DNA from: Cenococcum geophilum 1.58
Lineage: Eukaryota > Ascomycota > Dothideomycetes > Gloniales > Gloniaceae
Direction of reading: 5' to 3'
Length of the DNA: 64,000 nucleotides
NCBI GenBank assembly: GCA_001692895.1
Contig: KV748186.1
Location: 2,285,785-2,349,784, forward strand
Position numbers and translations under genes: made by a program. Shown piece after piece: positions 56,880-64,000 of this stretch (positions within the stretch are counted from its first letter, which is position 1; each line of letters opens with the position of its first letter). The notes beneath the pieces were generated by a model, which saw only the letters and a list, made by a program, of their open reading frames with translations, had not been told where the DNA came from and did not search any database.

Positions 56880-59800
56880 CCTTTTAGGACTCGCCTACTT
56901 AGCGCCTATAAGTCGCCTATAGTGCTCTACTACCTTACTATTTAACCTTTTTAGGAACCACTGCTGCCGTAATAAGCCTACGGACGCGCTAGTATTATAA
57001 ACTATTACTCTACTACTATAGAGTTACTAGGGGGCACCTACTACTTGCCCCCTTNCCTTTTATTACTATTTCCCTTANAACCCGGAACTAATTTAGCACA
57101 TTTTAACTAATAAGCTACTAGGTAACCGCCTTAAGGCCTTTTTATGTTAAGAGCAGTGTATTATAGTTCTCTATACCAACTGCTAAGAGTATTATTTCTT
57201 AATTAGTACGTAGGGGGCATAGCAGTATTACGTGTTTTGGTGTCTGTCTTGGCTAGCTATATTTACATCTTAGGCTACCTACTAGGACACCTACCCAGTA
57301 AAGCCAATCTTTTAGTCCTATTATTCCTATTTTTAAAAGTGTTGCTATTATATTTTCTACCTTTATTAGGCCTTCTTAGAGCCCTTAGGTATTTACCCCC
57401 TATAGCATTAACCATACTATAGCTTAGGTTCGTCTTACCTAAGTTAGCCTCTATACCTTTAACTCCCATTTACCTCTCTAGCGTTGGTCTAACTAGTATT
57501 ATATTACGGTAGATAGTTTCCTAGCGTTCTTACGTATTCTACTTTAGCTCCTTTCTCTATCTTACTATTATCTTTACTAACCTCTTACGCATTTCCCTTC
57601 CTCCTCTATATAGGCCTGGGCCCTAAAGCGGCACTATTTTTCTTCTGCTTTCTTTACCTGTTTCTCTAATATCTCTTCCCTACTTTGGGGTTATTAGTTT
57701 ATTCTTCTACGGGGCACCCTAGGGTCCCTCTATAGTTTACTTAGGCGTGTCTTAATATACTTTATAATATTAGAGTTGCGTTTATTTTACGTCCTTTACA
57801 TTATAGCGGCTTTAATATATAACTATAGGGGGGGAATATTAGATTCCTTCTTAAGCAGTGCTGTGGCCGTTCGCTTATACCCGCCTATAATACTTTAGAG
57901 GTAGGCTATCTAGACCTTTTAAAGTGGTTTAAGGAGTAATTTAGGGGGGCCCTTCTTAGTTTCTCTAATGGCCCAAATACTAGATCTATATATTATAGTT
58001 GGCCGGACAACTACTGTATATAGTAGGCGTGACCTCTAGAAGTATGGACCCCATATAAAGTTAACAATCCTAGATAAAGTAATGAACTGTGCTTGGCCTT
58101 TACGGGCCGCTTACGCCGTATATACGCTCCACCAGAGCTTGCTATCTACCTATACTCCTAATACCCTTAGGCCCTAAACTAGTTAACCCCTAAAGCCTTA
58201 GATGCGAATTATATGCTAGAGATCTATAGATTAGTTACGTTTTCTTATAAAATAGATTAGCTGGTATTTCTTTAGTAAGAATTAGACTCTATAATGTTTT
58301 GCCTATTCTATATAAGTATTATAGGCTTTCTCTAGTGTTCTGCAATTCTCTGCGGCTGTTGGCCCGTATATAATTAGGTTTATATTATCAACAAAGCCTA
58401 TCCCCTAGGTCGCCCCTTCCTTAAAGAAGTTAAGTAGGTTGCTTATAAAGAAAAGGAAGAGTATAGGCAAAAGGGGTAATTTTTATGGTATTCCTATTGT
58501 AACTACAATAGGGGGGCTCTAGTATCCGCTAAAGACCAGTAATGTTTCTTTCTAGCCTATAAACCCTTAGACAAATTATATAATCCATTTTAAGAAGCCC
58601 TTTACCCTAAGGATATATAGAAGACGCTTATAGGGTATATTGTTATAGGCACCACTAATATCTAGGCTAAGTATTAATACTATAAAGTCCTTTCGCATCG
58701 CCTATATAGATTTAATAGTAGTAGCGAGTAGCGTAAGTGCTAATAGTGTTAAGCGGTTCTTTCTTGCCCCTATTTAGCTTTATNGTAGTAGGGNNTNTTN
58801 NTCTNCCGTNTNTGCTATNNNTTCCGCTATTACCCTTTCTAAGATCTTACTAAGGGTGTTTTCTAAGGCAATAGGGCGGTAGCTTCCTGGGATTAAGTAA
58901 TCTGCTTTACCTTCTTTTTATAGGACAACCATTATTATAGATCTTCCAAGTTGTGGGTAGTAGCCTATAGCAAAGCATGCTCTGGCTACATCTATAAGCC
59001 AAAGTACTATAAGTGGCCCATAGGTTTTTAGGGCCTCATTTAGAATCCTATCTAGTCCTAGTACTATATTGTTTAAAAGGCGGCTAATAGTTTTAGCTAT
59101 TTCCTCTATTATTATATCGCTGTTAACCCGTAGGCAAGTCACTGGTGTTTCGCCCGTAATATTACTAAGGTCTACTAGAGCCGGTTAGGGGAAGAACCTT
59201 TCTATAAGGATCTTTGCCTTCTTATTATTGTCGTTTATAGCCTATAATTCTCCTACTCTTCATAGGGGTAATAGGTATAGGTCTTCTGCTAGGCGCCCTA
59301 CCTTTTTCTTTACCTATTTTGCTATAGCCTAAAGGCCCTTATTATAGGGGAGGCTCGGGTTAGAAGTATACTTATTTATAAACTGTCTCCAGTTATTCCT
59401 TACTTCTTTTTTTAGGGTATTCTTTAGCTAGTTTCTTATATCTTTATATCGTCTCTTATCTTTAGGGTTATAGCTGCTTATATATTTCCTTCTTACTCAT
59501 TATTAGCTAGTAACTAGAACTGCGTATTATATAAACCATGCGTGTCGCGTATAGGGGCCCGGTTTTAAGATCGGGCAGTGCTCTTTTAGCCCATTTTTAA
59601 TTGCTGCCTAGATCCTTTCTAGTCTTTGGTTAATTTCCTTAGGGGTAGCTAATAAGCCTCGCTTATTTAGTATTAGGTGGATTTCTTCTAGGTTTTAGAG
59701 TTATTGTTTAACTATATTAAGGAAACTGTCTATCTTAAGCTTCCTTATTACGTATCTTTTTCTATTTAGTTACGCTTTAGTATCTAGGTCTAGCTATATC

Positions 59801-60470
59801 TAGATAGGGATATAGTCTAGGGTCAGTGCCTATTCTTCTTCGGGGTTGCACCTTTTAAGTCTCTAGTATAGGCCTTTGTCCATAAATATAAGGTTAATTA
59901 TACTTTTAGCGGTGCCTCGTTGCCATATAATTGCTCCTAGGGGGGTGGCTAGCTTAAGGCCCTAGATATCTATAGCTCTTAGTAGGCACTCTAACTATTA
60001 ATCTGCAGCAATATAGATACCCCCCTACCGCGGGTAGTAGAGGTTTATGTCTCCTAGTAGGATAAACTCTATACCTTTGGTTTCTAGTAAGCTTATTACT
60101 AATATAATATTCTCTGTTTATGGGACCCCTTTAACCCTAGGGTTATATACATTAATAATTTATACCGGTCCCCTATATATTTAGATTATTATAACTATAA
60201 TATTTAGGTTAACTGCCTACTATAACTATAAGGACAGGCTAATAGCCTTGCTAATTATAAAGCACACGCGTGTAGCTGCTTTTAGTTCGTATAGGAGCTG
60301 GAATCCTTAAGGGCAGTATATTAATTATATAAAGGTATTGTAATACGGTTCTTGTATAGCAAGGATATAGTGTTTCTCTAGGTCTAGACTGTCTAGTAGG
60401 GGCCTTACAAGGCGGTAGTTTATGTTGCCGCAGTTATACTATATAATGGATAGGTGGCGGACCCCTAGTG
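56880..60470 (-). pseudogene. LINE ORF2: endonuclease and reverse transcriptase
   Basis: ORF2 nicks DNA and copies the element RNA at the nick. The endonuclease starts near 60440 with YNCGNINYRLVRPLLDSL and HYILAIQEPYYNT, matching APE-type endonucleases. The RT begins around 59100 with NIVLGLDRILNEALK and ACFAIGYYPQLGRSIIMVVL (a 74-codon open stretch, 58918-59142). The motif C box near 58390 reads GFVDNINLII, so the second aspartate of FVDD is Asn and polymerisation would fail. RNase H and C-terminal sequence follow to about 56880. Many RIP-type stops. Confidence 0.88.
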
Positions 60471-60959
60471 AGGGTCCTTCGACTCTCCTTTATTCCTCAC
60501 TTCTTCTATTTCTACTTTCTTTAGGATATTTAGAGCTTCTGTCTCTTGTATCTACACCCTAGTTACTACTTATTTTATATAGAGCTTTCCATTCCCGTGT
60601 CTTGTATTCCTATTAGCGCTTCTATATCTAAATCTATTATTATTACCGGTTCTTCCCCTATTCTTACTGGTCGGCTATATACCCTTTATGGGTCGGCTGC
60701 GAATATTATATTTGCCGCATTGAGTCTAATTCTTAATTATCCTAGTCTTAAGCCTACTGTCGCTGTCCATAGGGGTCTTCCTATAGGGCGTCCTCTCCCT
60801 TGTGTCCCCTGTAACCCTTATGTCCCTAATCGGTCTAGTAATGTCGCACGGCGTCGCTTCTGGCCCGTTGAGGCTTGGGATGGCTGGCCTAGCCCTCTAG
60901 TATTAAAGGTAGGAAACGCTAGGAAGGCGCCTACGTCCCCCTAGCTTATCGCCTATTGT

Positions 60960-61258
60960 TTCCATTCATATAACCTAGCGTGCAGTTATTCCCGCAGCTG
61001 TTAAGCCCTTACCTTCCGTCTCCTATATTTAATGCAGTCTTCTCTCTCCCACGCCTTATGTGTACTTCGGTGGCAGTTTGCGTATTTTATTTGGTCTTAA
61101 TTTAAGCAATGTCTCGTATCGTAGGGGCCTGCACAGTGGCCGTAGCACACCTGTACTGCGTATATAGATTGGGTGTGTCCCTATTATACACAGCGATAGT
61201 ATCGTTTTAGGCGTAGTCTGTAGTTATAGAGCCTTGTGTTATATATAAGGCCATTTAT
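60960..61258 (-). pseudogene. LINE ORF1 (gag-like) C-terminal fragment
   Basis: The minus strand reads QVCYGHCAGPYDTRHCL and then YANCHRSTHKAWERE. These are two decayed CCHC-type knuckles of the kind ending Tad1 ORF1 proteins, which bind the element RNA. The fragment starts at the truncation point 61258. Some cysteines have changed to tyrosine, a G-to-A effect. Confidence 0.75.
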
Positions 61259-61276
61259 AAATTGCTAAAGGAATAA

Positions 61277-63111
61277 ACTAATAAGGTATAAGCTATACGG
61301 AGGGCTATAACCTATTAAAACACTAGAGAGACTATAGGAGGTTATATTATAGAACTTTATCGTTAAGTTACTAAAATTAAGAAATCCTATTACCGGATAA
61401 GATTATAATATAATTCTAGTAATAGTAGATAAGCTTATAAAGTGGGGATACTTTATAGCATATATAGAAGAAATATCAGTAAAAGATGTCGCTAGAATCT
61501 ATATTAGAGAAGTGTTTATAAAATATAAAGTACTAAGTAAGATTATATTAGATAGAGATTTAAGATTTATAATAGTATTTTAGGAAGTATTCTTAGCGGA
61601 ATAGGGAGTTAAAGTAGTAACTTCCACCGTATATTATCCGTAGATAGACAGTTAAATAAAAAGACTAAATTAGATACTATATTAATTATGCGTAGAATAA
61701 TTAGGTATTGCTATTACTAATTATATAATTTGTATATAATGCAATACCTTAAGAAGGAATAGGCATATTATTATTTAAGGCAAATTATAGATATAAGCTA
61801 AGAATATCGTTGTTACTATAATAAGTAAAGAAAACGAGTAGTATAACTAAAGAAAGGATAAAGACATTAATAAATCTTTATATAGACCTTATAAAATTAG
61901 TAAAGAAGGTATAAGAGAGAATAAAAAAGTACTATAATACTAAGAGATCTAAGGGACCAGATCTTAAGGAGGGAGATAAAGTATAGCTACTATATAAAAA
62001 TTTTAAGAGTTAACAACTAAGTAAGAAGTTAGACTATATTAGATTAGAACCTTTTAAAATTATATAAAGGATTTTACTAGTTATATTTAAGTTAAACCTA
62101 CCAGCTAAAATAAAAATTTACCCTATATAGTATATCGCAATGCTAGAACTAGTATATGGGAATATTAAGCCACTAGCTTATAAAGTAGACACGTATAGAG
62201 GATAAAAAGAAGATAAATAGCAAGTTTTAAAGATTATTAGTTATAAGGACATTAACAACAAAATATAGTACGAAGTAAAGTAGATAGGCTATACTAAGAC
62301 TACCTAGGAACTACTAGAGAATCTAAAAAACGCTATAGGAAAGGTATAGGAGTATTAAAAGAGATTAGGTTAGATAGTATTAATAAAAAAAATTACTAAA
62401 GAATAAACCACCTAAGGGGGACCTAAGAAGAGCAGTTGCTAAACTATTTAGATCTATTTCCTTCTTAGCCGGAAGAGAATCCGTTTTTTTATTACTAAGT
62501 TCTATAGACCCTATTTTATAAGTTTCTACTCTTTAGAACGGACCTTCTTATAACCCTTTTTAAGATAGATTAACTAAGCGGACGCCATAAGACGAGACTT
62601 AAAGGCCCGTTACTAAGTATCGACAGCCTCCTATTCTGCGTTATAAGAATAATATAACTCCGCTAAAGTAATAAACAGTTTATTATTTAGCCGCGTAGCA
62701 GTAGATTAAATATAAGACCCTAAGACAAATTAATTAGGGAACTAGATAACTATTAAGAGTAATAAGTTACGTATATTTAGTATTAGAGATAAAGTAAATA
62801 TTATAGGACAAATAAACATTTGCTTTAGTGTACTTTAAGTAAGAGAACGGTTATTATAAGGATAGATTTGCCAACGTAATATAAACTAGCCCCTTTTTTA
62901 AATAACAAAAATATAGAGATGGTATAATCTTACTAAGAGATAATATCGCAGTAACGGTGCGAGCATAACGAGCGGTTAAAGAAAAAGAGATTGCTTTAGG
63001 TATAATAAGTAAAGGTATTAACTAAATTAATTAAATAGATATTACACCTCTAGTAAATAACTTAGAGATATTAGAAATCTTTAAGGACAAAGATAAAGAG
63101 AATAGAGATAG
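61277..63111 (+). pseudogene. Gypsy A3 integrase, chromodomain and 3' region (fossil)
   Basis: Continues the interrupted integrase, then a chromodomain near 62270, then about 0.75 kb without a known domain. A purine-rich tract (AAAGATAAAGAGAATAGAG) precedes the 3' LTR. Broken. Confidence 0.85.
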
Positions 63112-63535
63112 TGTTACAAACGCTTTAAGTATAATATTATAACTACTTAGGGAAGAATTAAAAGAAGCTAGTTAGTTAATTTAAGCACGGTTTAGAATGG
63201 AGCCGATAAAACTATATAATGAGGAATGGTAACAAAGGTTATATAATATAATCTATATAATCTATAGGATCTATATAATCTATAATAGAGTAAATAGAGC
63301 ATATATATATTACGTATAAGAAGGATTTTATAGGAATATAGTTGTATATTTAAGGACCCTTAGTTCCTACCTAAGTAGTTCCTTCCTTATAGTAATTCTT
63401 AGAATACAATTAGAGTTAATCTATTAGGCAACCACTCCGCCAGTTATTATTACGTTATTGACTTTAATTTGCATTACTTATACACCTAGCCTATTAACAA
63501 GCCCACCGTAGTTCTTGCTATAAGGTTCCGTTACA
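63112..63535 (+). repeat. 3' LTR of Gypsy A3
   Basis: 424 bp, TGTTACAAACGC to GGTTCCGTTACA, followed at once by the AATAC duplication. Confidence 0.92.
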
Positions 63536-63540
63536 AATAC

Positions 63541-64000
63541 TATATATATTTCATACCCCTGGATATAACTTAATTGTGTTATTAAATTAATATAAATACT
63601 AATTAGTAAGCGCGTACAGATTAGCAATTACTTAATACCTCCCCTAAGCAATATACGACAGCGACCACCCGTTTATATCCTAGTACGACCTACTAGAAGG
63701 TTAGAAGTTGGGGATTACGGACTATTACCAACCCTATATACTTATTTAAGTCTTAATACGGTTTACTAAAAGTTTATAGACGCGAATATAGACCTTTACG
63801 AAACCTTTTACCCTCCTATAAACCACTATGGACCTGCTAATTGCCTTTACGGACCGTTATAAGACCTTATGGAAACCCCTACCCCCTATAAACCGTTACG
63901 GACCTATTAATTAATTTTACGGACCGTTACAAGACCTCCTCTACCCGCTATAAGCTCCTCTTGACCCGTTACAGCTTATATAGATATACTACGCTATATA
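63541..64000. other. AT-rich flank with a two-copy repeat of about 70 bp
   Basis: From about 63814 and again from about 63884, CCTATAAACCRYTAYGGACC is followed by CTAATT and TTTACGGACCGTTA, then AAGACC. Weaker copies appear near 63765 and 63945. No gene or element end is recognised. It is the insertion target of Gypsy A3 on this side. Confidence 0.55.

Larger units (their letters stand above)
56743..61258 (-). mobile_element. Tad1-like LINE inside Gypsy A3 integrase
   Basis: A 4.5-kb LINE with its 3' end at the left, next to a TAA-type repeat (56741-56762). The target duplication is about 16-18 bp: ATTGCTAAAGGAATAA at 56727-56742 and 61261-61276. Minus-strand order is the end of ORF1 with cysteine-histidine knuckles, then ORF2 with endonuclease, RT, RNase H region and C-terminus. 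It is 5' truncated inside ORF1. N bases occur at 57055-57078 and 58784-58821. Confidence 0.92.
51100..63535 (+). mobile_element. Gypsy-type chromovirus A3, structurally complete but dead, split by a LINE
   Basis: Plus-strand sister of A1 and A2, flanked by AATAC at 51095-51099 and 63536-63540. LTRs are 51100-51505 (406 bp, with N bases) and 63112-63535 (424 bp). Order is gag (about 51545-53550), protease (about 54600), RT (about 55050-55800), RNase H (about 55950-56450), start of integrase, LINE insertion (56743-61258), rest of integrase (about 61300-61750), chromodomain (about 62190-62340), 3' region and LTR. Net length is about 7.9 kb. Broken dozens of times. Confidence 0.92.

Noticed and set aside
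57237-57469. Overlapping ORFs of 61 and 64 codons on opposite strands
   Set aside because: Both lie in the decayed C-terminal part of LINE ORF2. The plus one is a shadow and the minus one is part of the LINE remnant.
60546-60944. 132-codon plus-strand ORF
   Set aside because: It is antisense to the ORF1-ORF2 region of the Tad1-like LINE, with no known domain.

Overview
This window reads as repeat-rich DNA from a filamentous ascomycete fungus. Three things point there: chromodomain-bearing Gypsy-type LTR elements, Tad1-like LINEs, and fungal pogo, Tc1 and Helitron transposons. Almost all of it is AT-rich, full of TA dinucleotides, and carries dense C-to-T and G-to-A change in every coding frame, which is the signature of repeat-induced point mutation (RIP). 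I see no rRNA, tRNA or CRISPR array. Only one short island (about 25341-26330) looks like ordinary host DNA, with a possible small gene on the minus strand. Short runs of N mark assembly gaps.

Layout. 1-3550: a TIR element, a 64-bp match to the end of a pogo element, a four-copy 257-bp tandem repeat and a scrap resembling Copia gag. 3560-21419: one dead Helitron on the minus strand, cut into three pieces by two later insertions. One insertion is a 3.1-kb element of minisatellites with a TA target duplication (4474-7581). The other is a 9.8-kb chromoviral Gypsy element (8321-18121, target duplication AAAGG) that itself carries a 1.75-kb TIR element. 21684-23412: a dead pogo transposase gene. 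23434-25332: a hAT-like element, again full of minisatellites, with an 8-bp target duplication.

26813-48829: a second Gypsy family (B). Its left LTR contains a complete family A element (26888-34926, duplication TAGGA) and a third minisatellite element (34942-38319). That third element holds a solo family A LTR (duplication CGTTA), which in turn holds a dead Tc1 element (duplication TA). The B interior also holds a LINE and a foreign gag fragment, and its right LTR holds a 414-bp MITE. 48835-50950: a LINE. 51100-63535: a third family A element (duplication AATAC) split by a 4.5-kb Tad1-like LINE with a 16-18 bp duplication. 63541-64000: short, weakly repeated AT-rich sequence.

Nothing here forms a working pathway. 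The value of the window is its readable insertion order and one unusual pattern. Three elements with different ends carry the same modular minisatellite cassette in the same order: a 12-bp array, a conserved spacer of about 100 bp, an 18-20 bp array, and a TAGG-rich array. The cassette keeps CA- and TG-containing GC-rich units inside strongly RIP-mutated surroundings, and its 12-bp array is open in several frames on both strands.
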